This document shows positions 1 through 12,419 of a DNA stretch of 64,000 bases, in pieces. Position numbers and translations under genes: made by a program. The notes below the pieces were generated by a model that saw only the letters and a program-made list of their open reading frames with translations, did not search any database and was not told where the DNA came from. Source of the stretch: Macquaria australasica. Lineage: Eukaryota; Chordata; Actinopteri; Centrarchiformes; Percichthyidae. The first letter of the stretch is position 1, and every line of letters starts with the position of its first letter. Location: contig SEMN01000020.1 of the NCBI GenBank assembly GCA_005408345.1, forward strand, positions 1,493,501 to 1,557,500, given 5' to 3'.

Positions 1-940
1 ATCTCAGGGCACTTTTTCGAATAGAGCAGGTCTAGACCGACTCTTTATATTTACAGAGACCCAACAGTTGCCACCATGAGCAAGCACTATGCGACAGTGG
101 CAAGGAAAAACTCCCTTTTAACAGGTAGAAACCTCGAGCAGAACCAGGCTCAAGGTGGGCGGTCATCTGCCTCGACCGGTTGGGTTGAAGGGGGAAGGGG
201 GGAGCGGGAGAGAGAGAGCAGGAGGAGAGAGAACATACAGCAGCTCAATACAGCATAGATATGGTAATGGCATTGATGTTAACACCAACAGAAACAACAC
301 TAAGAGCAACATTATAATAGCAATACTAATAACAGCAACAACAGCAATAGCATCAGCGGGTGCAGAGCAGGAGCACGGGGCAGCAGGCGGCAGCAACCAC
401 AGACCCAGACTCCACAGCTCCAGAGGCAGAAACACCTGCAGAAAGCAACAGAAGGGGAGGGAGAGAGAGAGAGAGGAGAGAAAGCACACAACTACGGGAA
501 GAAGCTGAATTAATAACAAGCATTGATGGGATATGAGGGCGTACAGATGGAGAGGAAGAGGAGGAGAAAGGAGCTCAGTGCATCATAGGAAGTCCCCCGG
601 CAGTCTAGGCCTATAGCAGCATAACTAAGGGGGGGCTCAGGGTCACCTGAGTCAGCCCTACTATAAGCTTTATCAAAGAGGAAAGTCTTAAGCCTACTCT
701 TAAATGTGAGGAGTTTGTCCGCCTCCCGTACACAAACTGGGATCTGGTTCCACAGGAGAGGAGCTTGATAGCTGAAGGCTCTGGCTCCCATTCTACTTTT
801 AGAGACTCTAGGAACCACAAGGAACCCTGCATTCTGGGAGCGCAGTGCTCTAGTGGGGTAATTACGACCAAATATCTGCAAAACTAATGACATTCCCATC
901 AACCTCAGCTGTACTTTGTTTTTAGTGCTAATTAGCAAAT
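1..940 (-). mobile_element. 3' end of a degenerate non-LTR retrotransposon (LINE)
   Basis: Read on the minus strand, positions about 938 to 510 encode a reverse-transcriptase C-terminal tail of the kind found in fish L2/Rex-type LINEs: motifs such as LVVPRVSKSRMG, FSYQAPLLWNQIP and TFKSRLKTFLFDKAYS are visible. The tail ends in a stop, and what follows toward position 1 would be its 3' untranslated region, including purine-rich GA tracts near 205-225 and 455-480. The stretch near 1-190 resembles a sequence I know to be highly repeated in teleost genomes. Only the last 140 or so codons of the polymerase remain, so the copy is 5'-truncated and not autonomous. The exact clade (L2, Rex1 or CR1-like) cannot be settled by eye. 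Confidence 0.65.
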
Positions 941-1085
941 GTTAGCATGCTAACACGCTAAACTAAGATGTGAACATGGTAAAAAGGATTCATGGTTAGC
1001 ATCAGCATGTTAACATTGCCACTGTGAGTGTGTTAGCATGCTAATGTTAGCACTTAGCTCAAAGCACTGCTATGTCTAGGTACAG
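905..1085. repeat. short interspersed repeat with TTAGCATGCTAA palindromes
   Basis: The stretch repeats the words GTTAGCATGCTAA and GCATGTTAACA in both orientations and ends with a block reading toward CACTGCTATGTCTAGGTACAGCC. This is a very common non-coding teleost repeat. A second, shorter copy lies at about 36840-36890 in the opposite orientation. It looks like a non-autonomous, partly palindromic element. Confidence 0.6.
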
Positions 1086-3520
1086 CCTCACAGAGCCGAC
1101 TCTCACTTGTTTGACCTCTGTTCAAATCTAGACTTTAACTCCCCCCGGTACAGCGATCCTTTGCTGAAAGAGTCACTGTCTGTAAATATTGTCCTGAAAA
1201 TTCCTAGACAGACAGGACTGGAGTCGACTCAGTGGGAGTCGGGGGGGATTTTCCAGACACTTTCAATAACATAGACAATCTCTTCTGGCAGGGAAGCACC
1301 TTGGCGACTTCCAACGTAAACCATTTCAATTGCGCTTAATCTCCCCGGTTCGCTGCTTTCTTAAGCTGAGACTGCGCTCTGTTTCGTTGTAAATACCCAA
1401 CATCTGTGCATTTAACAGTGCATACATTGTCTGGAGCCTGCATGTTTTCCAGCACATTGTTCAAAACTCCTTCATGATATATAAAGCTTGTTTGAGAGAG
1501 TGATTTTGTTCAAGGTAAAAACATCTTTGAATCAGGTGAAGCACTACCCACTCCAGAGTGAATACAATCTGAGCAGGTTTAGTGTTTCTTCTGTCTTTCT
1601 TTTGCTGTTTGAAACAGTCTAGTGCTTGCTGCAAAAACACATTTGTCCTTGGTTAAAACATCTTTGAATGATGACTCGCTGGAGATATTCTCTTGCGGGT
1701 TGTGTCAATCCTCCCACTCAGACAAAATATCCCAGTGCTATTAAAATGCCTGTCGTCTTCCACAATCCCCAATAGACGTGAATGAAGCCATGATGCGATG
1801 AATTCTGGGCCAGAAAGGAGTCTTGTACAGCAGCTGAGAGACACTTCTTTTAACATGCACAGAGGAGGAGAGTGTGAGAAAAGGCCTCCATTCATCGTGC
1901 TCTGGCTGTGTTTTAGGAGATATGGCACGACTGTATAAGATCCTGTGGGTTGTGTCTTCACAGAGGCCTGTCAGCAAACATGCCGCCAGCGTCTGCCTGC
2001 AGGCCTGTTTGTCTCTGAGGCCACAATCTGCACGCATCACTCAAAGTAAAGCTCCTCCATTCAACAGGACGAGGACGAAATACTGATTCAGTCCTGCACA
2101 GCGCTGAGATACTTTGTATGAACAAGCCGCTTTTGTCCACCTAGGATACTGGATTTAAAGCTGTTAAAATAATGTAATTTTTAATGGTCCTTGGCATTTC
2201 TATAATAAAACATGAACATGCAGCTACAGTCTTCAGAGATCTATAGATTAGATGGAACACTTTTGATATTCTGGCATTTTAGAAGATTAAACTGATGCCT
2301 GATTCAAAAAAGAAAAAGGAAGAATTGTTAAAATAAACTCTTCACTCCGCACCATCTTTATTGCATTAAATCCAACATACCAACAGATGGTTTTCAACAA
2401 TGTTTTTGCAATATTAACAGTTTTACATTACAGTCTCCCACATTTTCCATTCACTCAGTTATACACAAGCACACATTCATACAAACATACTCCAACATAC
2501 TATACCCATGCTATTTAACATAAAATTAGATATTTGCAGTTTGCTGATGTGACCACCAAGTGGTTAAAGGATAAGCCTGGTGATATTCTGTGTTTTTCTT
2601 GTTTTCAACAAATCCCATGAGACCGAGACCAAAACCAGAATTGGATTTATCCTACTAACAAGTGTTGTCTGTGTATCCAAAGCCTGAAATGGCTTATTCC
2701 TGTGTGTCATAGAGCTCCACTGATTTCCAAGAATTATTATGAGCCACGTCATTTCACTGGTTTACATGTTCCTTCATTATCATGAACATGGGCACTGTAG
2801 TTTATTTTGAGTTAATACCACATACTGTACACCTACCATGAATACTGACTTGCACATCCAAACCTGCGGCTGAAAATAGTCAACAAAAATAGTCAATAAA
2901 TGCACTATTATTCCTGTTTGAGTAACGTGCAAGAAACTACAGTGCCCAGCTGTTGAAACTATATATTTGTGACCCTTTTTTAAAGATTTATGTCTTCATC
3001 AGGAACCAATGGGCTTGGGACTGAGAGTAGGGAAGTCTAAAAGTAAGAGAGACGGACTAAACACATTGTTGGTTTTGGTCTTTTCATGAGATTTGTTCAC
3101 TATAACAAAAATACAGAATATCGTATCCTTTCAGTAAAACTGTAAAAACGAATGATGTGCACATAACGATAACACAAAGCAGAAAAACAAGACTAAAACA
3201 ACAAGTGGCAACAAAACACACATTTCAGGCAATAAACCAGCAGTTAAGAAATAAATGTATATGAACACAGTACTTGTATTTGTTAAGGCAAAAAAACAAT
3301 TTATCTTTTTGTTATGAATCATGGCACATTTGTAGAAATACATGATCAAGTAAATCTGAGGATCTCACTAAGTAGTTTAACGTACAAAACTGGTGTAAAC
3401 GTACAATTAAACACTTTACCAATTGCACTTTTTGTTAGTCATAGAGATGATGTTTCTGTACAGTATAGGGAGAGATGTTTTCTGCAAAATTCCTGCAGAT
3501 AGCACTTGAAAAGGAAGATT
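1086..3520 (-). other. lox 3' untranslated region and downstream flank
   Basis: No convincing coding exon was found here; several overlapping open frames of 60-100 codons at 1650-2140 look like chance. The part next to 3520 should be 3' UTR of the minus-strand lox gene. A canonical AATAAA on the minus strand (TTTATT at 2357-2362) about 1.16 kb beyond the stop is a possible poly(A) signal, but others exist and the mRNA end is not fixed by sequence alone. Confidence 0.3.
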
Positions 3521-6500
3521 TCAACCCCTGAAAAAGGGAAGAAAAAGAGATATGAAAATACAGCCATCCAACTTGTAAACAAACAAGACTTGATACAGCG
3601 TCTCCCAATTGTCATCAGACTGTTTTTACCTTTTTTCTCATGTATATTCAATCTTGTATATAAGCTATTAATTCTAAATTTATCTAGATAAAAGATATAA
3701 ATGTTTAAAATGAAAATACACCACATGCAACAGAAACACTCATATACTACCTTGATACTCGACAGTTGCGTGTCTGAACATAAATTCCTGTGTATGTGAT
3801 ATCACATCTCACTATGTTGTTGGTGAAGTCTGACTCCAGGACGTGGAAATCGGGATTGACAGTAACCTGAAAAAAGTCATAAATAAAAACTGTTTGTGCA
3901 GCTCTGCAGGCTGGTTAGTTAAATAAATCTCCATGTTGAGAAATAAAACCCAGAAATAGCTTAACCCAGAAATTTTTTTGCAGGTGAACAGTTGATATAA
4001 AGTTAATGTGACATGTGTTACCTTCAAGATGTAGTTTCCTGGAGGTACATCAGTGATGTCGATCCACTGACAGTCGATGTTGGCAGCGTAGATGTCATGG
4101 CATCCTGGGCTCAGTCCCTGAAAGCACAACCCAATCCCCCCCCACCCAGTGCGGTTTAAAGCTTTGACTCAGGCTCTTTAGACGACTTTGACGACTATTT
4201 TCCTACAAGCGCTGCAAATGAAGGAGATTTGAGTTTTAGTTATACAAACAGTTCTTTGGAAGCGAAGCTGTTACAAGAAACCAGCACTAAGCAGCGCAAA
4301 GCCAGAATCACAGAGCCCAGACAACAGATATAATAAATATTCCCATTTCCTCAGGATGTTTTTCTTTATTGGCATACACTGGAGTTTTAGGTAGAAAAAC
4401 AGTTCTCAGAAGTGGATCTGGAGGATTTGCAAAAAACTCCAAAACAAAAGTAACTTTGCAACTCGGGGCCTTTTACCTACACTGTGTGTAAAAAATGTTT
4501 ATCTTACAGAAACTTTGAACTACACTCCTAATAGAGGACATGCTGATCTACTGTATGGCATGCAAAGTGATCCAAAACGGTCGACTAAATCTAGATATGC
4601 TACTTAGTTCGCTTGCCTTTTTTATTTTTCTTCTTTAGATGTGAACCTGAAGTCCTAATTTGTAATTTGAAGGGGCACTCCATCAATTTTACTCGTCAAA
4701 GTCAATTTAATAGTCACAGGGAGTACGACACAACCTGTGAAACCAGTTGTATGTCTTCTGTGGCTCTGGAGGACGTTTGACGAGTCTGAAAAGAAGTGAC
4801 ATCCCTTGAATAATCTTGGCCCGCAGACTTTCGGTTTTTAACAAAAGGTCAGCGTTTAAAACTAGAGGTGTGAAGTTTGACAGATGTGTGTGACAGCCAA
4901 TCTAGTTGCATTGTAGAAAGTGTAGGATCCAGTGTTTTGGATCTTGACCAATACCAAAGACTAAAAGTCCCAAACTTTGTTGACAATTTGTTAACTACTT
5001 AACATTAACCACTACATTATAAAGGTCTCCTACTAAAGCTGCTTCAGTATATTACATCTCTTCCCAAATTTAAAGCTACTGTTCACCAGACCAGACCTCA
5101 AGACTGACTAACTCTAGTCCTGATCCGGGATCGTCATACTTTATATCACAGTTCTGGATGGGACCTGGATATTTCCGTATAAGCTAACTTATATGGTGTG
5201 AAAAAACAACATTTGGCAGGTGCACAGTAACAAACAAAACATGATTTATTCTGACCAAGACACAGCTCTTCCATTAAATTTAATACAAACCAAATCAAAG
5301 GTGGTGCAGGACTACTTTTTTTAGCCAATCGGAGTGAGTCAAGGTTTTTCTGTTGTTTCTTTCTCACCTTATAAGTTGTTAAGAAGGTTGAATTTGTATT
5401 TTCATCATTCTTCCTGTAATGCATTTTATGAGCTGCTGAGTGACTGAAATGTCCAGTTTTCATGAGATGGCTGTTCAGGACTGTGATGCAGATGATGATA
5501 CGGGATCAAGGCTAGATACCCCACAGGTGAATACTAAACTTGGGTAGACTGACTTCCAGGATTCTGTACCATATAACCATACGGCTATGACGTGAACGTC
5601 TAATCACACTGGGGGAATTTAAACTTTTAACTTTGTACATATTTAGAGATGTCTGTGATTTCCTCAGGTCTCTCTTGCAAAAGAAATCTTGATCTCAGAT
5701 TACCGTATACAACATTACATACTGTATAAGTGTATATTACCTGTGTATGAGACGTACAGGCATAGCGCCGCCTGACTCCGTGGTCACAGCCTGTGTCCTC
5801 CAGGCAAAAACTGGCCTTGTGTCCCTCGGCCACTTTACGTCCAGTGACGACGTCCAGCAGATCGTAGTTACTGAAGGCGTCCATGCTGTGGTAGTGTCTG
5901 AGGGTGTAGAACAGAATAGAAGAGGAAAGAATAAGAGCTTATTACTTGTGGTGTGGCTCTAAGAGGGTTCAGGAATCCCTTTAAAACCACAATTTTATGT
6001 TCTTAAGTGAATTTTGAGGGTGTGGTGTGTTTTTTTTTTTTGTCATATCAGAGCTGAATGGAGATGTAACAGTCATAACATTTAAATGATGTGAGGTAAT
6101 TTCACTTGTAGGCTGTGTAAACTCACTGGTGACAGCTGTGCCAGTCCCACTGATATCTCGGCTTGACAGGAAGGAAGTCAGTGGTGCCTTGGTTCTTGAC
6201 TTTCTGGGGGAACCGCAGGAGGACTCTGAAGTCGATGTCTCTCACGGCGGGTCCATAAGCCGACCTTGGATGGATCACAGGGGAAACGGGCATGAGCTGT
6301 GTTGGAAAGTGCTGCTGGCTGAGCTCCCGGGGCTAGTTTTCTTAAAAGTAACGGAGTGCAAAGGGTTTGTTCCATTGTGCTTTACGCTTTTGGGAAAACC
6401 AACCCAGAACATTTATGTCTTGGCAGGACATCATGTTGGAGAATCATTGCTCCATAATAAGATCAAACAGTTTTGGTAACTCTATCAACAGAACAGTTAT

Positions 6501-8196
6501 TCTGCCACATTGAAAGGTTATACAGACATAATTGAAAGTTATGCTAAAGAAACCAAAAGTTGTGCTAAAACAAGTAAAATTAACCTCCAATGTGCAGTAA
6601 AAACAAAGGAAATACCTTTGTGTGTGTGTGAGTGAGTGTATGTGTGAGTGAGTGTATGTAGGTGTGTGTGCGTGTTTGCTTCAGTGTCTATGTGCTGAAG
6701 AAGTGAATCACTTTTGGCAACACAGATTACCTGGCTAGACAGTTCTCCTCAGCTGCACAGCGGAGCGCATACATCTGCATGCGCTGGATATAAGCACCTG
6801 CTTGGATGGCATATGGATCTGGCACGAGGTCTGGCAGTCCTGGGAGAGGAGATTAAAGGGACAATCCACGTTTTTACATTTTTTTAATTCTGAGATCTTG
6901 ATGTTGCCAGTTTATTTGTGCTGAGAACAATTCACTGACATAGACGGTGTCCAGGCTGAAAAAGAGAGCAGCTGTTTGTGTTTGTTGGCATAATTCAAAG
7001 TGTTTTACATTCCTGAGCTGTCAGTCAGGGATCCACAGCCCAAGTAAGATTTTTTTCCCCCCTTCTTGTCATTCAGTTTTTCCTCTCTCAGTGAGTGAGA
7101 CATGAGGCTGGCTATAAAATATTCATAAAACCAGCTGATTTAAAAAGTAATTTGTATGTAATGGATGATTATTTAGACTGAGTGGGTTTTATCCAAATTG
7201 ATGCACCCACTGGACCATCACGTTGGTCTAAAATAATTAAAATCAAATTACTGCAGGAATGCTAAGCCCATTCCGTATGATTAGGACACTTAACTTACCA
7301 TTTTGGAAATATCTTGTTCCATACCCTGTGCCAGGCGGACGACGCGTGCGGGCCACTGACCTCCCTCTTGTGGGATACGTGTTGTAGAAAACAGAATTCC
7401 TGTGGTTTTTAAACGGGTTTCGAGGGTCGTCGTTAACCATGTCCTCTCCATGACCGGTTGCCTCGTTTGAAACATCCTCACTAGGTGCAGGGAATGGAGC
7501 AGCAGCCTCAGATTCCCTTTCCACAGTTGTGGGATATGCTGAGATGGAGTGATCCGTCTGCGCAGGTTGCCTAGAGACAGACATCGCCTCTGGCACCGCG
7601 CGTAACTGTTGGTATTGCGCACCGGGCCCTGGTTCTCCTCCTCTGGTGTGCAGTGCTGTAGCATCCACACTGACACCGCCTGTTCTGCCTGGAAAACCTG
7701 TAAAACTCCCCGGTGCAGAGGCGTTGATGGTGTTGGTGTGTTCGGGGTTAAAGCGTCGTGCGCCTGGATGACCCGAAGCTCCTGCTCCATAAGGGCGCGC
7801 AGGCTGCTGTCTGGCCCCTGACGCACGACCATTAAAAGGCGCGTACTGTCTAACATCGGGTCCTGGCGCAATAGATCCTGGCTCTACACTTTGATCAGTC
7901 CTAAACTGTCTGGATTCGGCCTGTCCGGGTCTTACAAGCGTAGCTCCTCTTTGCGTTCCCGACATTTGGCTCCTGGTGCCATCCCTCCTGCTGCTCACAT
8001 AAACCCTCGACTGGCTTCTGGACCGAACCGGAGTCTGGTACTCTAATCCAGTGCTCATTAAACTGTAAACCTGCCCGTTGTTCTCCCACTGAATCCGGTG
8101 CCGCCAGGGGCCAACTGTGCGCTGCTGCTGCTGCCCAAAAATGAGGGGAAATAGTCCTTGGACAAAGTATAGTAATAAAAGTGACCATTTTGCCAT
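3521..8196 (-). CDS. lox: lysyl oxidase (protein-lysine 6-oxidase), complete, 7 exons
   Basis: Secreted copper amine oxidase that oxidises peptidyl lysine in collagen and elastin to start cross-linking. Exons (minus): 8196-7299, 6839-6731, 6264-6127, 5897-5741, 4117-4022, 3866-3751 and a tiny last coding piece 3527-3521; phases agree and give 506 residues. Internal exon lengths of 109, 138, 157, 96 and 116 nt are those of the LOX/LOXL1 family as I remember them. A signal peptide covers about residues 1-21, then WRHRIQWENNGQVYSL, then a long Arg-rich propeptide. The catalytic domain has copper ligands H381, H383 and H385 in WHSCHQHYHSM, and the LTQ pair K409 and Y444. The exon 1 end resembles LOX (GYGTRYFQNG) more than LOXL1. 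Teleosts have more than one lox copy and I cannot say which this is. Exon 7 was chosen for its strong pyrimidine tract; the last residue or two could differ. Confidence 0.9.
4670..4945. repeat. short interspersed repeat, GGGGCACTCC family, copy 1
   Basis: Begins with AAGGGGCACTCCATCAATTT and contains a core reading TTGCATTGTAGAAAGTGTAGGATCC followed within 50 bases by ACTAAAAG. Related copies lie at 27928-28150 and, with the core reversed relative to the head, at 43905-44105. It lies in the 5' flank of lox exon 5 on the genomic plus side, inside intron 4. Probably a MITE-like element with inverted ends. Confidence 0.45.
6615..6676. repeat. imperfect GT/GA microsatellite
   Basis: Runs of GTGT and GAGT alternate with TATG inside lox intron 2, just upstream (plus sense) of exon 2. 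Simple low-complexity DNA. Confidence 0.7.
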
Positions 8197-9137
8197 GGCA
8201 GTAAAACTAAAACAATAAATCCCTCCTGTAACAATGAAAAATCAGATTATGAGATGAATTGCGCGCACAGATGTTGCTTTGTGGAAAGTGGATGAAAAGC
8301 AGTTGTGCGCTCTCAGTTCCAGCTCTTGCACAGAACCACATATCAGTTCTCAGGAGGACTGACAAGTGGAGAGGAGAGGAGGGCTGGAGCCTTTTCTTCC
8401 CGGTCATTTGTCGAATTCAGCCCAGTTAGTTACGCAAAATCAAACTTTCTAGCAAGAAGATTTAACCCATGCCTTGCCGTGGTTCAATTCTGTTACAGCC
8501 TTACTCGAGGACGTTTGCTTAGTAAACTTTACGCACGGGTGTGAACTGAAGTCATCTAAATTGTACCGTTCAACCTGGTTATTTTAAAGAACCAGTCCGC
8601 CCAGAGACAAAAAACAGAGGTTGTCTGTTGAAAAAAGTCAGTGTTTGCTTTCACTTTCACAAGTTTCAATCAGTTTCGCTCAAAATATAAACTACGCAAG
8701 AAAAATCTACTCATTAGTGAGAATTGTTGTATTAAAATGCCATTAGAAAATCTAAATGATCTAAATACTTAGTTTATTTCCATTTCACTCAAGCGCCACA
8801 CAAAGTCAGTTTATCAGATGTTTTTTTTTAAACCAAATCTACTGACGTTGTGCAACAACTTCGGAGAGGCTGCACTACTTGGCCTCATGCGGCACTGAAC
8901 CTCCACCACACGGCGGCAGGCTGCATCCATGTGTCACCATCCTGCAGACACTGCTGCTTTTTTTTTTATCATCCAGTATCATCCGGAGAGAATCTGCAAA
9001 GAAAAAAGTTTTTAATGTTTTTTATCATGTCCTTCCTGAATTTGCTTTGTGCTGTTAGGTTTCTAAACAGTACAAACACTACTACATTATCAACTTCATT
9101 ATTAGTTTGGCTATTTACTAAGGTGAAGCACTGTTTT

Positions 9138-9160
9138 CATTAAAAAAAAAAAAAAAAAAA
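9138..9160. repeat. poly(A) tract
   Basis: An uninterrupted run of about 19 A in AT-rich intergenic DNA upstream of lox. No retroposed coding sequence was seen directly before it. Confidence 0.6.
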
Positions 9161-9447
9161 GACACTCAACAATATATGCAAACAATTATTTCCTTTGACA
9201 ACACGAAAGCAGTATGTTGTAACCTTAAGATCCTATACTATTAGTATTATTATTTTTTAATTTACCTCATTACCCAAACCAGCTTAATGATTAGGTGACC
9301 TGATAATTGCCATTACAGCTCGCTTAAATTACACCTTTTGCATTTTCTTTTGCACAATATGCCATATACTGTTGTTAGATACATTTTTGATAAACATTAC
9401 AACTAAGTTTAAACTTTAAATATGATTATTTTTTAGGGGGCAAAAGG

Positions 9448-9780
9448 CAGTGGTGGAAGAAGTACTCAGATCTTTTACTTAGTAGTAAAAGTAGTAATAC
9501 CACAGTGTATAGATACTCTGTCCTGCATTCAAAATCTTACTTAAGTAAAAGTATAAAAGTATGAGTATCAAAATAAAGTACCAAAAGTAAAAGTACTCAT
9601 TATGCAAAATGGCTCATTTCAGAAAAATATGTATTATATTGCTGGATTATAATTAGTGATGCATTAATGTGTAAGAATCACTAATGTTGCAGCTGGTAAA
9701 GGTGCAATTTGAACTATTTCCACTGAGGCTGCATATGTAGGCTACGGGGCCCACATTTTTTGGCATTGAGTACAATAATT
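9448..9780. repeat. abundant teleost non-autonomous DNA element (AGTACTCAGATCTTTTACTT family)
   Basis: Starts GTGGAAGAAGTACTCAGATC, followed by a string of AGTAAAAGTA words, then a body reading ATTATATTGCTGGATTATAATTAG. I recognise this as one of the most frequent short repeats in percomorph fish; it has no coding capacity and resembles a hAT-derived MITE. Boundaries are approximate. Confidence 0.6.
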
Positions 9781-9989
9781 AAACTCACTGATGTGCAGCC
9801 TGTTGCCTCTTTAAATCTGTTGCTCAATCTGGCTTTAACATATAACTATAGACTGTTATTAACATCAATATGATCTTTTTTTTTTGGTATGGAACTTGGG
9901 TTGTTTGATTTGGCTCACAAATAGGATGGATACACACACACTGATCTACAGAGGAGTCATGCAGACCTCAGTATTTGTCACCTCTCGGA

Positions 9990-10186
9990 TGACGTGCCAA
10001 ATAGGGCGTCAGGATGGTTCAGCCTGCGTGCTTTTCTATTCTTAGTCAAAGAAACCTTCCCCTGGTGCAAAGGCCAGCCCCGCCCTGCTCTCTGCTGCAG
10101 TCCAGATTTATAAGAGCCACAGATCCTCGGCACTGGTTTGGCACAAGACTTCCCGAGCAGGACATGTAACCCACAAAATTTAGCCA
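9990..10186 (+). promoter_or_regulatory. possible plus-strand promoter and non-coding first exon
   Basis: In about 190 bases there is a near-CArG word CCAAATAGGG (9997-10006), a GC-rich CCCCGCCC block, a TATA-like TTTATAAG (10107-10114) and, 70-80 bases on, a strong splice donor CCA|GTAAGT with the exon ending at 10186. A start site near 10138 would give a leader exon of about 50 nt. No plus-strand protein gene follows for 28 kb, so if real it may drive a non-coding RNA. The arrangement is seen; the function is inference. Confidence 0.25.
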
Positions 10187-10340
10187 GTAAGTATTGACGT
10201 TGAATTGAGTCTTTCTTGTGTGTCTGACCTGAAAGTAAACAAATCACAACAAATGTTGCCACAAAAAACTAATCTTTACTGTAAGTTAGGAGTGCGTGGA
10301 AATAAAATAAACAGTTTCTGGTTGTTTTCTTGGTACACCT

Positions 10341-10361
10341 ACAGCAGCAGCAGCAGCAGCA
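10341..10361. repeat. (CAG)n trinucleotide run, about 6 units
   Basis: A short pure CAG run in non-coding DNA. Confidence 0.8.
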
Positions 10362-10560
10362 GATCTTTCCCTGTGTGAAAGACTAATTCTTTTACGCTTT
10401 GAATATATCTTATCCCATGAATCTAGGTATCCAGGGCTGATCACAGCTTTGCTTCTTGTGAGATTTAACGAAGATGATGGTCTTAAAATGGTTTTACCAC
10501 AAGAAAACTTCCCCACAAGGAATATACCTGTTGTCTTCCCCTGAGGCCTCACACTGCCAG

Positions 10561-10627
10561 TCTGAGGAGTTTACAACTAAATGATAGATCCAGAGGGTTT
10601 ACCACAGATCATGGGGAGACAATGCAG
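10561..10627 (+). ncRNA. possible second exon of the same plus-strand transcript
   Basis: An acceptor-like stretch (pyrimidine-rich, ending CACTGCCAG at 10560) is followed by 67 bases and a donor CAG|GTGAGA at 10627. The exon has an ATG at 10611 but almost no coding capacity. It is supported only by splice-site consensus and by its position 375 bases after the candidate leader exon. Confidence 0.15.
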
Positions 10628-12419
10628 GTGAGATGCTGGAGAAATGTTTGAAAATGAAAATTATTACACTCTGTTGTGGGACACTTTCCCGTCATGTGGA
10701 CGTTTAGTTCCTCTTGAGTTTTCAAATAAAACTGAGTTGATTTTGCAGTCTAACCTGAGTTAAAATAGAAATGTCTAATAAATGATTAATTGTGTGTTAT
10801 TTGACGACTGCAGGGCTGCAGATCATCAGGTTTCTTGTGACACACGTCTTGCTTATCGTTGATTAACCTTTGCCAAAATCAGCGTGGTCAGCTCTCCTCA
10901 TGTTTCAGCTTTGAGCAACGCTGCTATCTTCACGTTTTGGTCGATCTACACGTGACAAATATGTGTTGAGAGCACTTAATATGTGAGCTATTAAAAACTG
11001 TCTTTAAATGACTTCTAACCCATAACCCTAACTTCAATGTTTATACCTAAAGTTTGAAGACCAAACTTACAAAAAGGAAAGACAACAAATGTCAAAGTAT
11101 TATTATTATTTCTTTAGAACTGGACAGGCTAAACCTTTTACTTTATATGTAGGTAAAATATGTAGGCATTTTGTGCATCTAAATCAGAGGTGTTTTATTT
11201 CTTTCTTTTTACTATATATTTTTTTTTACGTAAGAATTTTACTGTATTTATTTATTTATCTATCAGAAACATCATACAGTAATTAAAGCCAATGTGATGT
11301 AAATGAGAGAGAGATTTATCCAAAATGTTGATGCATTAAAATAAACCAGCAAGCAACACAAAAAGCAGATAAAACAAACAGGATGAAAATAAATTAAAAA
11401 AAAGAAACGTAATGAAAGCATAGATCAGTACATGTTGGACTATAATTAGAGGTTTAAAAACTGGTGGTAGTTCTTAATACGTATTATATGCGTTATTTAT
11501 TTTTGTTGTAAATGGTTATACATATCATGAAATTAAAGTAACTTTGTTTACAAGAGAATAAACAACATCAGAAAAAAGAACACCTTAAGGAATTGTTGCC
11601 ATTCACAAAACAAACAAACAACAACAACAAAAAAACAAATAAAAACAATATGACTTCTCTGAGGTGGTCATTGAGGATTAATGCTGGGACTCTAGATAAC
11701 TAGTAAGAAGCTGTCAGATCTTGTTTGTTTTTTATGGCTGTAATGAAGCTGTGAGAGAGGAGGGCAGGAGAGGAGCTGTTGTTGTGTATTTGCTCCTCAG
11801 TTGGTGCTGTGAACCTCTCCTGGCAGGATGAATTAGCTCCACGTGTCATTTATTTCTCTGTTCTGGGTTTTAGGTCACTGCAAACCGGTCAGGATCAAGT
11901 GTCAGTTACATATTCACCCACTTTTTGGCCTGAATCAAACTCAATCAATCATAAACACAGGGCAACACGTTACTTTAAGTCTCTATTTAGCATTTATAAA
12001 CAGTATATAAACATTTAATACATGGTTTATATATAATATATATAATGTAGTTGTAAGCGTAAGTGTTTTTAATGTATTTGTCAACAAGTGTAACTCCTCC
12101 TGTGAGCACCCATAAGGTAAGGCTGGTGTATAAATAGATAATGAATGACAATACACAGTTGTGATAATATAAAACATATCTTAATAGGAGAAATTATAAT
12201 TGTTGACAAATACTTTAATAAGCACTTAAAATGTCCTTATATCTCCTTACAACTACATTATAGTGTGTTATAACCCATTTATTTAATGTTTATGTACTGC
12301 TTAGAAATTCTGTGTTTAATTCAGTTGTTCACATGTTTTGTCACAGCGAGGCAGCCATAAATATTCCTGTCATTCATGCAATGGCATAACCACAACTGTT
12401 CACATGCCTCAGGGGCCCT

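Noticed and set aside
163..519. Overlapping open frames of about 118 codons on both strands
   Set aside because: They run through GA-rich and CAA/CAG-rich low-complexity DNA in the 3' part of a retrotransposon relic and encode Leu/Ser/Pro or Arg/Glu runs; not a gene.
1653..2140. Several overlapping frames of 60-100 codons beyond the lox gene
   Set aside because: No homology recognised and none has a plausible acceptor and donor pair; best explained as 3' flank.
7290..7871. Minus-strand open frame of 193 codons inside lox exon 1
   Set aside because: It overlaps the lox propeptide in a different frame; the lox frame has the signal peptide, the family motif and correct splicing, so this one is a shadow produced by GC-rich sequence.
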